The notes: generated by a model not told the origin, from the letters alone. Positions 53,706-64,000 are shown, counted from the first letter of the stretch. The stretch: 64,000 nucleotides of DNA from Caldilineaceae bacterium (GCA_020846635.1 JADLDO010000027.1:1-64000); one strand, 5' to 3'. Program-made: numbers and translations.

Positions 53706-53805
53706 CGCTTTTGCGTACTGATCCCCACTTGATTTTTAATACGGTCTTTGCGCGGCCTCTGCCGCTGCGACACGCAAACTTAGCTCTTTATTCGAAAGGC
53801 ATCCT

Positions 53806-54612
53806 ATGTCTATTTCCACGCTGGACGCACCTCAAGCAACTGGCTACGCTTCTCCCCCTTCCCCCTCATCTGCCGCAGAGACTGCCATGATCTCGGCAAC
53901 CGGCGTACACAAAACCTTCCGTACGGGCAAGATCGAAGTCCATGCCTTGCGCGGCGTCGATATTACGGTTCACCGCGGCGAAATGGTCGCCATCATGGGG
54001 CCATCAGGCTGTGGCAAAACCACCCTGCTCAACTGCCTATCCGGGCTGGACGAATTTGATGAAGGCGAAGTCTTTATCGAAGGAACCAACATACGCCAGA
54101 TGAGTGACCGGCGGCGCACAGCCTATCGCGCCGAGCGTATGGGCTTTGTCTTTCAGACCTACAACCTCCTGCCTGTGATCACTGCCGTGGAGAATGTCGA
54201 ACTGCCGCTGCTGGTGAGTGGCGTTGCGCCCGCCGAGGCGCGGCGTCGCGCCCTTGCCGCGCTCGAACGGGTTGACTTGGGCAATCGCGCCCACCATCGC
54301 CCCGCCGAACTCTCCGGCGGGCAGCGCCAACGTGTAACCATCGCCCGCTCATTGGTCAACGATCCGGCCATCGTCTGGGCCGATGAACCCACAGGCAACC
54401 TCGACAGCAAGTCTGCCCAGGACATCATCGACCTCATGCGTGGACTCAACCGCAGCCAGCAGCAGACCTTTGTCATCGTGACCCACGATGCGGCGATCGG
54501 CGAACAGTGCGACCGTATCGTGCGTATGCAAGATGGGCTGATTATTGACAATGGCATTGCTGACCCAACCGAGTCAAGCCCGGTCCAGCCCACGCTAGTC
54601 AAGGAGGCATAA
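53806..54612 (+). CDS. LolD/MacB-type ABC transporter ATPase
   Basis: A 268-residue ATPase of the lipoprotein-export/MacB family. Walker A is [11 protein letters not shown], the Q-loop [10 protein letters not shown], the signature [15 protein letters not shown] and Walker [14 protein letters not shown]. Such ATPases power FtsX-type permeases. The start at 53806 has GAAAGG 7 bases upstream and adds a Ser/Pro-rich leader of about 27 residues; a second in-frame ATG at 53887 would begin right at the ATPase fold. The next gene follows after one base, and its ribosome site (AAGGAGG) lies inside this gene's end, so the two are coupled. Confidence 0.93.
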   Translation: MSISTLDAPQATGYASPPSPSSAAETAMISATGVHKTFRTGKIEVHALRGVDITVHRGEMVAIMGPSGCGKTTLLNCLSGLDEFDEGEVFIEGTNIRQMSDRRRTAYRAERMGFVFQTYNLLPVITAVENVELPLLVSGVAPAEARRRALAALERVDLGNRAHHRPAELSGGQRQRVTIARSLVNDPAIVWADEPTGNLDSKSAQDIIDLMRGLNRSQQQTFVIVTHDAAIGEQCDRIVRMQDGLIIDNGIADPTESSPVQPTLVKEA

Positions 54613-54613
54613 G

Positions 54614-57600
54614 ATGCCCCCGCAGATTGCCAACTATACGATGATCGGCCTGCTCATCGCCGTGGGGCTGATCTTGCTCTACCTGGTCTTTGTAGGCATA
54701 CGTAACCCGGTGCTGGTCAAGATCGGGCTGCGCAACATCCCGCGCCGCCCATCGCAATCCATTCTCATCATCATCGGCCTCACCCTCAGCACCGTGATCA
54801 TCCTGAGCGCGCTCGCCACCGGCGACACGTTGACCTACTCGGTACGCAGCAGCGCGGTGCAAGCCTATGGGCGCATTGATGAGATCATCGCGCCCCCGCT
54901 CATTTCACTTCTGGCGACGCTGGGCGATGAGGGGCAGAGCATCGAGGAAGCAGCCGTCGAAAATGAACAGGTAGCCGATCTCACGCGCCTCACCGAAGGC
55001 GGCTTGACCAGCCTGCTTGCCGTTCTGGAAGGAGGTCTGCCGGGGATTACCACAGAGCGGCTGGATCAACTCAAGCTGGAAGCAGCCGAGGAACCGCTCG
55101 TCGATGCAGTAGCCGGCTCCATCATCTTTCCCACCATCATTCGCAACAGCACCACCGGACAAGGCGAACCCTTTGGTTTCATCTTTGCCGTGGACAATGA
55201 CTATGATCAATTGTTCGGGCTGACCTCGGTGGATGGGCAGCCAGTTGAGATGGAATCGCTGCAAACGGGTGTGGGCAACATCTTCGCCCAGGCATCCAAT
55301 CTCTTTTCCCTGATCGGCCAAGCCGGAAACTCGCTGGGACTAGAAGGAATCAGCATCTCCGACGTAGCGCTGGCAACCGCCGCGGTCGGCGCGGCCCTCA
55401 CCGGCAACGCGGGTGCTGACGGCGTGGACCTGGCAGACCTGAGCCTTGACCTGAAAACGCTGCAAGGCTTGGGCATCGATACGACCTTCCTGGAAGCGCA
55501 AGGGCTCACCGAAATCAGCCTCGAAAGTCTCGGCATCACGCCCGATCTGCTTTCGGACATCGGTGTCACCACGACCACTATCACGTTGGAAGATGTGGGC
55601 ATCAACACCAGTGCTGTCCAGACCACCACCAACCAACTTCTGTCCGCGCTCAATCTCAACACGCTAGGCCGTGAATTGGACGCGGTCTTGGCCCAAGCCG
55701 GATTGCAGCTACGCCAGGGGGATGTCTATCTCAGCCGCCTCGGCGCGCAGCAGTTGGATGCGCGTGTGGGTGATGTGCTGGAAGTCTACATTGGCCCGCT
55801 CCCCCTCCCCTTCCGCGTCAAAGCCATCGTGGACCAAGCAGGCCCTTTAAGCGCAGTCGCGCCCGTCGTCATGCTACGTTTGGATGAGACGCAAAAGCTA
55901 CTCTTTATGAATGGCCGTGTCAACAACATCCTCGTCTCCAACCAGGGTGACGAGATCGAGGGTATCGACCACACCCAGGCAGTCAGCGAACGGCTGCGCG
56001 TCCTCGCCCTTGACCCCGTCCTGGTGGAAAGGGTTGCCGAAATTCTCCGCCGCCCCCAGGTACGCGAGATCCTTGCCGCCAATGTCGATAGCTTTGCCCG
56101 CGAATTCAACCAAGAGTACGACGGGCCGGAGTTCCTGCGCCCGATGATCGAAAGTTTTGCCGGGTTTAGCAGCAATCAAGCGTTGGCCGAAGAGCTTGTG
56201 GCCGAACTCAACCAGCCCGAAGCGACGCCGCGCCTGCGCGAGCTGCTCTCCGACATGAATTTACGGAGTTGGCTAAGCGACCAAACACTCCCTGAAAATG
56301 ATCAGGCCCAACTCGACGCGGCCTTGACCCGGCTCAACCAATTCGACCTACTGGATCCCCTCAGCAAACAGACGGTAGTGAGCGCGGCGGAGATCGGTGG
56401 CGTGGTCTTTAGCACCATCTTCTCCGTCTTTGGCATCCTCTCCATTGTGGCGGGCGTGCTGCTCATCTTCTTGATCTTCGTGATGATGGCAGCCGAACGG
56501 CGCAGCGAAATGGGCACGGCCCGCGCCATCGGTGTACAGCGCGTCCACATCGTGCAGATGTTTGTCACCGAAGGGGTGGTCTACGATCTGCTGGCCGCGG
56601 CACTGGGTGTCGGTCTGGGCTTGCTGATCTCCTATGCAATGGTCGGCTTCATCGGCAACCTCTTCAACACCGCTGCCGAGCAGCTCATCGGCCAGGGTGA
56701 CATCTTCCAAGTGCGTTTCCGGGCCGCACCCACTTCCATTGTCATCGCCTATTGCCTGGGCGTACTCTTTACCTTTGTGGTGGTCACGCTCTCTGCCTGG
56801 CGCGTCAGTCGTCTGAACATTGTCGCCGCTATCCGTGACCTGGATGAACCGCCCGGACGAGGGCGTACTTCACGCTTGGGGCGTACAGGGCGGCTGCTCT
56901 TTGGCCCAATCTTGGCAATTCTAGGTGGTGTTCTCGTTTACTATGGGCGCGACAGCATCGGCCTGTTGCAAGCGGCAGCCTCCCTGATCATCGCCGGCAT
57001 TGCCTATCTGCTCGGCTGGTTCCTGGAGGAGCGCAATATGCGCGGCGAGCGCGTGCAGCGTGTTGTCTACACCATCATCGGCCTGGGCCTGATAGCCATC
57101 TGGGCAGTTCCCTGGGCTCGATGGATTGCGGGCCTGGAAGGCAGAACCGGGATCAGCGATATTTGGTATCTGCTCAACTTTGTCCTGGGCGCACCGCTGC
57201 TCATCCTGGGCGCAATCCTGGTGGTCATGTTCAACGCCGACACCCTGTCGTGGGCAATCAGCCGTCTCGTAGGGGGCATTGGCTTTTTGACGCCGGTCTT
57301 GCGAACCGCGATCGCCTACCCGCTCAGTTCACGCTTCCGCACCGGCATGGCGATGGTGCTCTTTGCCATGATCATCACCACGGTCACGCTGATGACCGTG
57401 GTCATTCAGGCCACGCAAACCCTGGTGACCCCCGACTCGGAACGCTATGCCGGTTTTGAGATCGGCGTCTATAACGGCATCTTGAGCTTCTTTGACCCCC
57501 TCGAAGACTTAGAGGCTGAGATTCCAAACAAGCCCGACTTTCCCGCGCAAGATGTTGCCGCTGTGGGCAGCGTTGCCACCCTGGATGCTAACGCTCGCCA

Positions 57601-58648
57601 AGTGACCCCTGCCATCGGTGCTGACGAGGTGAACCGCCGCGCCAGCGTTGCGGGTGTTAACAATGGCTACCTGACGCAAGCCGAACAGGTCTACAGTTTC
57701 AGCCGCCGCGCAGAAGGCTTTGCCACCGATGCCGAAGTGTGGGAAGCCTTGCGTACGCGCAATGATGTCGCGGTGCTGACCGCGGGGATGCTGCGTGCAT
57801 CCTCTGGGGAGCCGTCAGAGCCGCCGCCTGCTGAAGCCTTGCCGGAAGATGCAGCGCCAGACGAAGGGAATTTAGAGGAAGGCTTTGGCCCTCCCGAAGA
57901 ACGCCGCTCGCCCCTGCGCGTCGTCATTGCCGATGACAGTAGCGATATCCTGCCGGAGATTACCATTACGCTGCAAAGTGGGGAACAAGTGACCCAAACC
58001 CTGCAAGTGATCGGCGTGATCGAACAGGATACTACCCTGGCAGGGCAGGACATCTGGGTCAACCGCGACACGCTCACCCAAATTGCGGGCGAACCGGTCA
58101 ATCCCAATGAGTTTTATCTCAAGGTCGTCGAAGGGGCCGATGTGCGCGCAGTCGCCCAGGCTACCGAGCGCGCCTTCCTCAACAACGCGGTCAACGCGAC
58201 GGTCTTAGCCGAGAGCTTTGCCCAGGCACAAGCGTTAACGCGCGGCATCCTCCAACTCTTTCAGGGCTTCCTCGCACTAGGGCTGCTGGTAGGAATTGCC
58301 GCGTTGGGGGTCATCAGCACGCGCACCGTGGTAGAACGCCGCCAGCAGGTGGGCATGTTACGCGCCATTGGCTTCCAGCCCTTCATGGTCGCGCTGACCT
58401 TCCTCCTGGAATCCAGTTTTATTGCCCTGACGGGCATTGTCGTGGGGGCCGCGGTCGGCATCCTCTTGGGCGAGGCACTCATCGGTTCGAGCCTGGATAC
58501 CGTCGCCGGTGGACGTGTCTTTAACCTGCCCTGGGGGCAGATCGGCGTGATCGTGCTCATCGCCTATGGCTTCTCGCTGCTCACCACCATCCTCCCCGCG
58601 CTGCAAGCCTCGCGCATCTACCCTGCCGAAGCGCTGCGCTACGAGTAG
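54614..58648 (+). CDS. Giant FtsX-type ABC permease
   Basis: A 1344-residue permease, far longer than MacB (about 650) or typical FtsX. Two helices near 9-29 and 50-70 are followed by an extracytoplasmic region of about 500 residues (75-590). The part around 280-340 has repeated Leu-Gly-Ile/Asp motifs (LQGLGID, LESLGIT, LSDIGV, LEDVGIN). The first FtsX core lies near 600-740 (ERRSEMGTARAIGVQR); more helices and a second extracytoplasmic domain follow, and the second core is at the C-terminus (ERRQQVGMLRAIGFQP). It presumably forms an export or mechanotransmission complex with the ATPase encoded just before. Cargo unknown. Confidence 0.88.
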   Translation: MPPQIANYTMIGLLIAVGLILLYLVFVGIRNPVLVKIGLRNIPRRPSQSILIIIGLTLSTVIILSALATGDTLTYSVRSSAVQAYGRIDEIIAPPLISLLATLGDEGQSIEEAAVENEQVADLTRLTEGGLTSLLAVLEGGLPGITTERLDQLKLEAAEEPLVDAVAGSIIFPTIIRNSTTGQGEPFGFIFAVDNDYDQLFGLTSVDGQPVEMESLQTGVGNIFAQASNLFSLIGQAGNSLGLEGISISDVALATAAVGAALTGNAGADGVDLADLSLDLKTLQGLGIDTTFLEAQGLTEISLESLGITPDLLSDIGVTTTTITLEDVGINTSAVQTTTNQLLSALNLNTLGRELDAVLAQAGLQLRQGDVYLSRLGAQQLDARVGDVLEVYIGPLPLPFRVKAIVDQAGPLSAVAPVVMLRLDETQKLLFMNGRVNNILVSNQGDEIEGIDHTQAVSERLRVLALDPVLVERVAEILRRPQVREILAANVDSFAREFNQEYDGPEFLRPMIESFAGFSSNQALAEELVAELNQPEATPRLRELLSDMNLRSWLSDQTLPENDQAQLDAALTRLNQFDLLDPLSKQTVVSAAEIGGVVFSTIFSVFGILSIVAGVLLIFLIFVMMAAERRSEMGTARAIGVQRVHIVQMFVTEGVVYDLLAAALGVGLGLLISYAMVGFIGNLFNTAAEQLIGQGDIFQVRFRAAPTSIVIAYCLGVLFTFVVVTLSAWRVSRLNIVAAIRDLDEPPGRGRTSRLGRTGRLLFGPILAILGGVLVYYGRDSIGLLQAAASLIIAGIAYLLGWFLEERNMRGERVQRVVYTIIGLGLIAIWAVPWARWIAGLEGRTGISDIWYLLNFVLGAPLLILGAILVVMFNADTLSWAISRLVGGIGFLTPVLRTAIAYPLSSRFRTGMAMVLFAMIITTVTLMTVVIQATQTLVTPDSERYAGFEIGVYNGILSFFDPLEDLEAEIPNKPDFPAQDVAAVGSVATLDANARQVTPAIGADEVNRRASVAGVNNGYLTQAEQVYSFSRRAEGFATDAEVWEALRTRNDVAVLTAGMLRASSGEPSEPPPAEALPEDAAPDEGNLEEGFGPPEERRSPLRVVIADDSSDILPEITITLQSGEQVTQTLQVIGVIEQDTTLAGQDIWVNRDTLTQIAGEPVNPNEFYLKVVEGADVRAVAQATERAFLNNAVNATVLAESFAQAQALTRGILQLFQGFLALGLLVGIAALGVISTRTVVERRQQVGMLRAIGFQPFMVALTFLLESSFIALTGIVVGAAVGILLGEALIGSSLDTVAGGRVFNLPWGQIGVIVLIAYGFSLLTTILPALQASRIYPAEALRYE

Positions 58649-58672
58649 CACCTATGATATAGTTGTCCTACC

Positions 58673-58715
58673 CCTTCCCGGAAGTGGCCCTGAAGGCTCC
58701 CCGCTTCCGGGAAGG
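58673..58715. repeat. REP-like inverted repeat, copy 5 (CCCGGAAGC family)
   Basis: Perfect 12-bp arms (CCTTCCCGGAAG at 58673-58684, complement at 58704-58715) with a 19-base loop, 24 bases after the giant permease stop. The right flank (GGTTCACAC) resembles copy 3. Confidence 0.72.
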
Positions 58716-58768
58716 TTCACACCAAATTCGGCAACACGCCCAAAGCCACCTGACTAGAAAGCTTCCCC

Positions 58769-60163
58769 ATGATCCAAACGTCCAGCACCCTGACTCCTGG
58801 CCTGTTAACCCTGGATCAGTTGGCCCAATGCGCCCACAGCGGCGAGATCGACACGGTCTTGGTGGTCTTTACCGACCTTTATGGTCGCTTCCTCGGCAAA
58901 CGCTTTGATGCCGATTTTTTCCTGAGCGACGTTGCTCACCACGGCACACATGGCTGTGACTATTTGCTGACCGTAGATATGGAAATGGAACCTGTCCCCG
59001 GCTATGAATATGCCAGTTGGGAACGGGGCTATGGAGACTTTCACCTGCTGCCCGACCTCAGAACCCTGCGCCGGGCGACATGGCTCGACCGTACGGCAAT
59101 GGTACTCTGTGATATAGAAGACGAACAGAGCCACAGCCTCGTCCCCTATGCGCCGCGCACCCTCCTGCATCGTGCCCTCGACCAGGCCGCATCTCTGGGC
59201 TACACCGCGCTGGGCGCATCTGAGCTTGAATATTACATCTTCCGCGACTCCTATCGTGCTGCCGCGCAAAAAGGCTATGCGGGGCTGGAAGCCGCGGGCT
59301 GGTACATCGAGGATTATCACGCGCTGCAAGGCACGCGCGAAGAAACCTTTAACGGCGCAGTCCGCCGCCACCTCAAAAACTCTGGCGTGCCTGTGGAAAA
59401 CTCGAAGGGCGAATGGGGGCTCGGTCAACACGAACTCAACGTACGCTATGCCGACGTGTTGACTATGGCGGATCGCCACGCCATCTATAAACAATGTCTC
59501 AAAGAAGTCGCCGAGCAAATGGGCATCAGCGTCACCTTTATGGCAAAGGTCGATGCCAGCCAGGCAGGATCAAGCTGCCACATCCATCTCAGCCTTTGGC
59601 GCGAGGGGCGCAATGCCTTCGCCGGCAACCAAACGGTAGGCCCGATCCAAGCCAGCGATACTTTTCGCTGGTTCCTGGGCGGCTGGCTGCACCATCTCCC
59701 CAACCTCATGGCCTTCTACGCCCCTACCATCAATTCCTATAAACGCTTTCAAGCCGGATCATGGGCCCCGACGCGCATTGCCTGGAGCCATGACAATCGC
59801 ACAGCGGGCTTTCGTGTTGTGGGCCATGACCAGAGCCTACGCATTGAATCGCGCGTGCCTGGAGCCGACTGCAACCCCTATTTGGCCTATGCCGCCTCGC
59901 TTTTCTCCGGGCTGGATGGCATTGCCAATCAAATCGAGCCGCCGCAGATCTTTGCGGGCGATGTCTACGCCGCGCAGCATCTGCCCCATGTTCCGGCGAC
60001 CCTGCGCGATGCGACCGCCAACCTCCAGGGCAGCGCCTTTGCCCGCCGCGTCTTAGGCGATCCTGTTGTTGATCATTATGTCCACTTCTTTGAGACTGAA
60101 CAGGCCGCCTATGACAAGGCAGTTACCGACTGGGAGCGCAAACGCTATTTCGAACGTATTTAG
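58769..60163 (+). CDS. Glutamine synthetase-family ligase (GlnA-like, probably not classical GS)
   Basis: A 464-residue ATP-dependent ligase of the glutamine synthetase superfamily. Catalytic landmarks are present: ASELEYYIF (metal-ligand Glu), WGLGQHELNVRYAD, SSCHIHLSLW, NSYKRFQAGSWAPTR and the late RIESRVPGADCNPYL. The motif wording differs from housekeeping GlnA and is closer to gamma-glutamylpolyamine or gamma-glutamylmethylamide synthetases, which join glutamate to an amine other than ammonia. It is followed after 25 bases by an MBL-fold hydrolase. No clear ribosome site precedes the ATG. Confidence 0.87.
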   Translation: MIQTSSTLTPGLLTLDQLAQCAHSGEIDTVLVVFTDLYGRFLGKRFDADFFLSDVAHHGTHGCDYLLTVDMEMEPVPGYEYASWERGYGDFHLLPDLRTLRRATWLDRTAMVLCDIEDEQSHSLVPYAPRTLLHRALDQAASLGYTALGASELEYYIFRDSYRAAAQKGYAGLEAAGWYIEDYHALQGTREETFNGAVRRHLKNSGVPVENSKGEWGLGQHELNVRYADVLTMADRHAIYKQCLKEVAEQMGISVTFMAKVDASQAGSSCHIHLSLWREGRNAFAGNQTVGPIQASDTFRWFLGGWLHHLPNLMAFYAPTINSYKRFQAGSWAPTRIAWSHDNRTAGFRVVGHDQSLRIESRVPGADCNPYLAYAASLFSGLDGIANQIEPPQIFAGDVYAAQHLPHVPATLRDATANLQGSAFARRVLGDPVVDHYVHFFETEQAAYDKAVTDWERKRYFERI

Positions 60164-60188
60164 CCCAGATGCACGATGAAGGCCACAG

Positions 60189-61097
60189 ATGCCCTATACA
60201 AACCAAGTCACCTGGCTCACCAATCAGGGCTGGGATCCCCGCATCCACATCGCCGCTAATGGCGACCTGGTGAATGTCTTTGTGCTGGTCACAGAGCGTT
60301 ATGTCATCCTCATTGACACGCTGATCAACCCCACGACAGCCAGCGCCCTTGCCGATTTTGCCCAATCCTTCTTGTCTAGCCGTCAACTCCTAGTAGTCAA
60401 CACGCACAGCGATTGGGACCACGCCTGGGGCAACCAACTCTTCGCCGGACCAAACGCGCCCCATCCAGCGCCTATCATTGCCCACACCGAATGTGCTGCC
60501 CAATTCGATTCGTCTGAAACATTCGCCACGCTCAAGCAGATGCAGCAAGAAGCGCCCGACATCTTTGGCGATGTGCGCCTGACCAAACCGACATTGACCT
60601 TTAGCCAACACCTCATCATCAATGGCGGCGACCTGAACCTCCATCTTTTCCCAACACCGGGTCACACGCCCGACCATATCGCCATTTATATCCCAGAGAT
60701 CAGCACTCTTTTGGCGGGTGATGCTGCCGAACTCCCCTATCCCTTTGCACGCGCCGCCACAACCCTGCCCACCCTGCGCGCTTCATTGGCGAGCATGGCC
60801 GCCCTCAATGCGGCAGCCGTTCTCTATTGCCACGCTCCGCCCACCATTGGCCCGCACCTGATCCACGACAACATCGCCTATTTCGATGCGCTAGAAGCCG
60901 CCTGCCGCGCCGCCCTCGCACGCGGCCTTGATCCCTCGCAAATCCCCGATCAGGAGCTAGCCACGGCACTCGATTGTGACTTCGCCTCCGCCGCACCCAC
61001 CACAGGCGCATGGGCAGAGGTTTCGCTCGAATCGCGCACAGCGGGCCATGCCGAACAACTCCGCCTCATGCTCACCTGGCTCACCCAAAGCGAATAG
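60189..61097 (+). CDS. MBL-fold metallo-hydrolase with variant metal motif
   Basis: A 302-residue metallo-beta-lactamase-fold protein. The metal motif reads NTHSDWDHAWGN (residues 71-82): where most members have His-x-His-x-Asp-His, the second His is Asp75. The C-terminal part has FPTPGHTPDHIAIYIPE (third metal-ligand His) and LLAGDAAE (bridging Asp). Substrates of such proteins range from thioesters to phosphodiesters; none can be assigned. GAAGG lies 8 bases before the ATG. Probably co-transcribed with the GS-like ligase. Confidence 0.82.
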   Translation: MPYTNQVTWLTNQGWDPRIHIAANGDLVNVFVLVTERYVILIDTLINPTTASALADFAQSFLSSRQLLVVNTHSDWDHAWGNQLFAGPNAPHPAPIIAHTECAAQFDSSETFATLKQMQQEAPDIFGDVRLTKPTLTFSQHLIINGGDLNLHLFPTPGHTPDHIAIYIPEISTLLAGDAAELPYPFARAATTLPTLRASLASMAALNAAAVLYCHAPPTIGPHLIHDNIAYFDALEAACRAALARGLDPSQIPDQELATALDCDFASAAPTTGAWAEVSLESRTAGHAEQLRLMLTWLTQSE

Positions 61098-61114
61098 CCT
61101 CTACCTGTCTGTGA

Positions 61115-61132
61115 GACGCAATAGATTGCGTC
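61115..61132. repeat. GACGCAAT palindrome (dispersed-repeat type)
   Basis: GACGCAAT and ATTGCGTC flank AG, perfectly symmetric over 8 bp, in the 42-base gap between convergent genes. The extended sequence (GTGAGACGCAAT...) resembles short dispersed palindromes common in cyanobacteria and Chloroflexota (from memory, unverified). Confidence 0.5.
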
Positions 61133-61139
61133 CCTACTC

Positions 61140-62306
<1,167 letters not shown>

Positions 62307-62345
62307 TCAAACTGTTTCTTCATTATTGGAAAGGACTCTTTCGAA

Positions 62346-64000
62346 TCACTCCGCCGGGAGTGCTAACCCCAATTGCGTAACCCGCACCTGCCCTGCAGGA
62401 GCCCGAAAGGTCAGGCGATCTACCCCTGGCGGCAGCGCCACAGAGAGCGTCGCACCCTCCGGTGCGGCAGCCAGATGCCAACTGCTTCCATCCACACTTG
62501 TCACCACGGCATCGGCCTCACTCCAGTATTCAATCATAACCTGTACGCCCCGCGCTGCATGACGCAGCAGCAAATCAGCCGGGCCATCGCCCACCGTCCG
62601 GTAGCGCGAATCCTCATCCACAACGAGTGGCCCCCAATACAACGGCCCCAATTCCAAATAAGGCTGTGGATCCGCAGGCGGCGTCACCGCATAGACGGTC
62701 AGACGATCATCGGCAAAGGTCGCCGGTGTATCCGCAAAGAGCGCGCCCGCCAATCCCTCCGTGTACGATCGCTCATCGCCACCCGGCATCTTATACCGGT
62801 CCAGCACCACGATATGCACCCCCAGATCACTCAGCACTGTCATCCCCACCTGCACCGGGTCAACGGCGAGAATATCTGCCCCCAAGTGCCGCCAATGCTG
62901 CAAGAGTGGGACGCGCTCGGTCAAAGTACGCGGGTCTTCGCGGCTGATATAGGCCACGGTCAGCGGGCGCTGATGCACCGTCTGATAGAGCAGATAGCCG
63001 GGACGGTCATAGTTCATGGGCAAATTGAGCACCGCGCCCCTTTCCGGCTGCTGCGCCAGCGTCGCATAATATCCTGGTGTGTCGGGTGGGCTCATCGGGT
63101 AGGGAGCCACCCACGATTCAGCCAGCACCAGAGCCAGTACCGCCACACTAGCTACTACTAACGCCGCCTGCGCTCGCAGCCGTCGCAGCCACCACGCCAG
63201 CCCCATCCCTGCCAGCACCGATACACACAACTGCACCACAATCGCAAAACGGCTGACGCTGCGGCTGATACGCATAAACGGCACAAGCCGGTTGACCAGC
63301 GCATAGGGCGACCACTCCTGCACTGAAGTCACCCCAACAGGAATATCCTCCCAGCGGATTGTCAACCAATGCAGCCGCGGCCCCATTGCCAACAGCACAA
63401 AGAGCAGCGCAGCCACTGCCCACAACGCTGCGCGCCGCCGCAGCGTCACCAGCGCGATCAGCGCCAACCCCAATGCGCCATAGCCCACCGCAATCGTGCG
63501 TTCGCTCACCGGCGCAACCTGGTTGCCCCACTCTGCAAAACTCTCTGGGCGAAAAAGCGTGTGCAGCCGGTTGGGAAGCAGAAAATCCATCAGTGTAGCA
63601 CTGAAGGTGTAGAGATCCGTGGCAGGACGCACCATGAAGCTGTACTGCGTCGCCTCATAGACCATCGGTATCAAGATCGGCGCAAGCAGCAGCGCAAACA
63701 ACAGCCCCGCCAGCGCAGCCGGGCCAACCATCCCCAGCCACTGCCGCCAGCGCCACTCTCGACCCAACCACAGCGACAGCCAAGCCCAGCCAATCACCAC
63801 CCCCGTAAATAAAAAGAGGTAGAGAACAAAATACCAATCGCACAGCCCCGCCAGCGTCAGGAACAACCCGGCCAGCAGCCCTGCGCGCACCCATCGCTTC
63901 CCCGCGCGCACCTGCGCCATCCCCCGCAGCAGCGCCAGCACATAAAAGGGCAGCCATTGCAGCGCCATCACCTGCATATGCCCCAACAGATGCGCCATGT
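62346..64000 (-). CDS. Polytopic membrane protein with C-terminal soluble domain (partial)
   Basis: At least 550 residues, open at the window edge, so the true N-terminus probably lies beyond 64000. About nine hydrophobic segments (residues 10-310 of the visible part) precede a soluble domain of about 230 residues that should lie outside the membrane. Organisation resembles YfhO/GT-C-like glycosyltransferases or 6-pyruvoyl-tetrahydropterin-synthase-related membrane proteins. The visible first residues (GHMQVMALQWLPFYVLALLR) match the internal region of such families rather than a start. Not assigned to a function. Confidence 0.6.
   Translation of the reverse strand, partial: MAHLLGHMQVMALQWLPFYVLALLRGMAQVRAGKRWVRAGLLAGLFLTLAGLCDWYFVLYLFLFTGVVIGWAWLSLWLGREWRWRQWLGMVGPAALAGLLFALLLAPILIPMVYEATQYSFMVRPATDLYTFSATLMDFLLPNRLHTLFRPESFAEWGNQVAPVSERTIAVGYGALGLALIALVTLRRRAALWAVAALLFVLLAMGPRLHWLTIRWEDIPVGVTSVQEWSPYALVNRLVPFMRISRSVSRFAIVVQLCVSVLAGMGLAWWLRRLRAQAALVVASVAVLALVLAESWVAPYPMSPPDTPGYYATLAQQPERGAVLNLPMNYDRPGYLLYQTVHQRPLTVAYISREDPRTLTERVPLLQHWRHLGADILAVDPVQVGMTVLSDLGVHIVVLDRYKMPGGDERSYTEGLAGALFADTPATFADDRLTVYAVTPPADPQPYLELGPLYWGPLVVDEDSRYRTVGDGPADLLLRHAARGVQVMIEYWSEADAVVTSVDGSSWHLAAAPEGATLSVALPPGVDRLTFRAPAGQVRVTQLGLALPAE

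Overview
The window looks like a piece of a moderately GC-rich, free-living heterotrophic bacterium, most likely Chloroflexota (Anaerolineae/Caldilineae-like). This is inferred from gene content: Tat-type lipoprotein solute-binding proteins, many Gfo/Idh/MocA oxidoreductases and sugar-phosphate isomerases, F420-type LLM oxidoreductases, CehA/McbA metallohydrolases, GT39-type membrane glycosyltransferases and FemABX-type ligases. No rRNA, tRNA, CRISPR array, prophage or insertion sequence was seen. Genes are dense and run on both strands.

Layout. 0.1-5.4 kb (+): sugar uptake and fructan/sucrose hydrolysis (Tat lipoprotein binding protein, a single-chain fused two-permease protein, GH32 fructosidase), then an aldo/keto reductase and a SIMPL-domain protein. 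7.7-9.8 kb (-): glycine-oxidase-like flavoenzyme and an LLM oxidoreductase. 10.0-12.6 kb (+): a large PHP-type metallohydrolase. 12.6-15.1 kb: two small proteins and a GT39 membrane glycosyltransferase. 15.2-17.3 kb (+): an ABC-F ATPase with a 5' leader of about 330 nt that carries a short leader peptide and two tandem intrinsic terminators with competing pairings. This is the best candidate in the window for an undescribed regulatory device. 17.3-19.4 kb (-): a two-subunit ThDP decarboxylase (ComD/ComE-like) with a cyclase-family hydrolase. 20.1-26.1 kb (-): a complete Opp/Dpp-type ABC importer with an intrinsic terminator between the binding protein and the rest.

26.6-35.3 kb (+): FtsX-type permease, 3-methyladenine glycosylase, NrtR-like Nudix protein, a four-part GH-A/SH3/muramidase/membrane-hairpin protein without a signal peptide, and a MATE/ANK-like membrane protein whose promoter predicts a leaderless mRNA. 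35.5-40.6 kb (-): four-gene operon (tandem-duplicated FemABX, MFS exporter, sugar isomerase, glycerophosphodiesterase). 40.8-42.5 kb: glutamate formimidoyltransferase facing a creatininase-family hydrolase.

42.7-51.8 kb (-): an eight-gene co-directional run headed by a divergent GroEL paralogue whose catalytic Asp398 position is Arg, followed by a beta-propeller protein, zinc alcohol dehydrogenase, SDR, radical-SAM/SPASM protein with a SEC-C tail, two Gfo/Idh/MocA oxidoreductases and a TIM-barrel isomerase. An intrinsic terminator closes it. 52.3-64 kb: beta-helix surface protein, LolD-like ATPase plus giant FtsX permease, glutamine-synthetase-like ligase, MBL-fold hydrolase, tRNA-dihydrouridine synthase and a partial membrane protein running off the end.

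A family of intergenic inverted repeats built on CCCGGAAGC/GCTTCCGGG occurs five times, and two other short palindromic repeats are present once each. Gene starts were moved inward from the longest reading frame wherever a Shine-Dalgarno sequence, a promoter or family length supported it.
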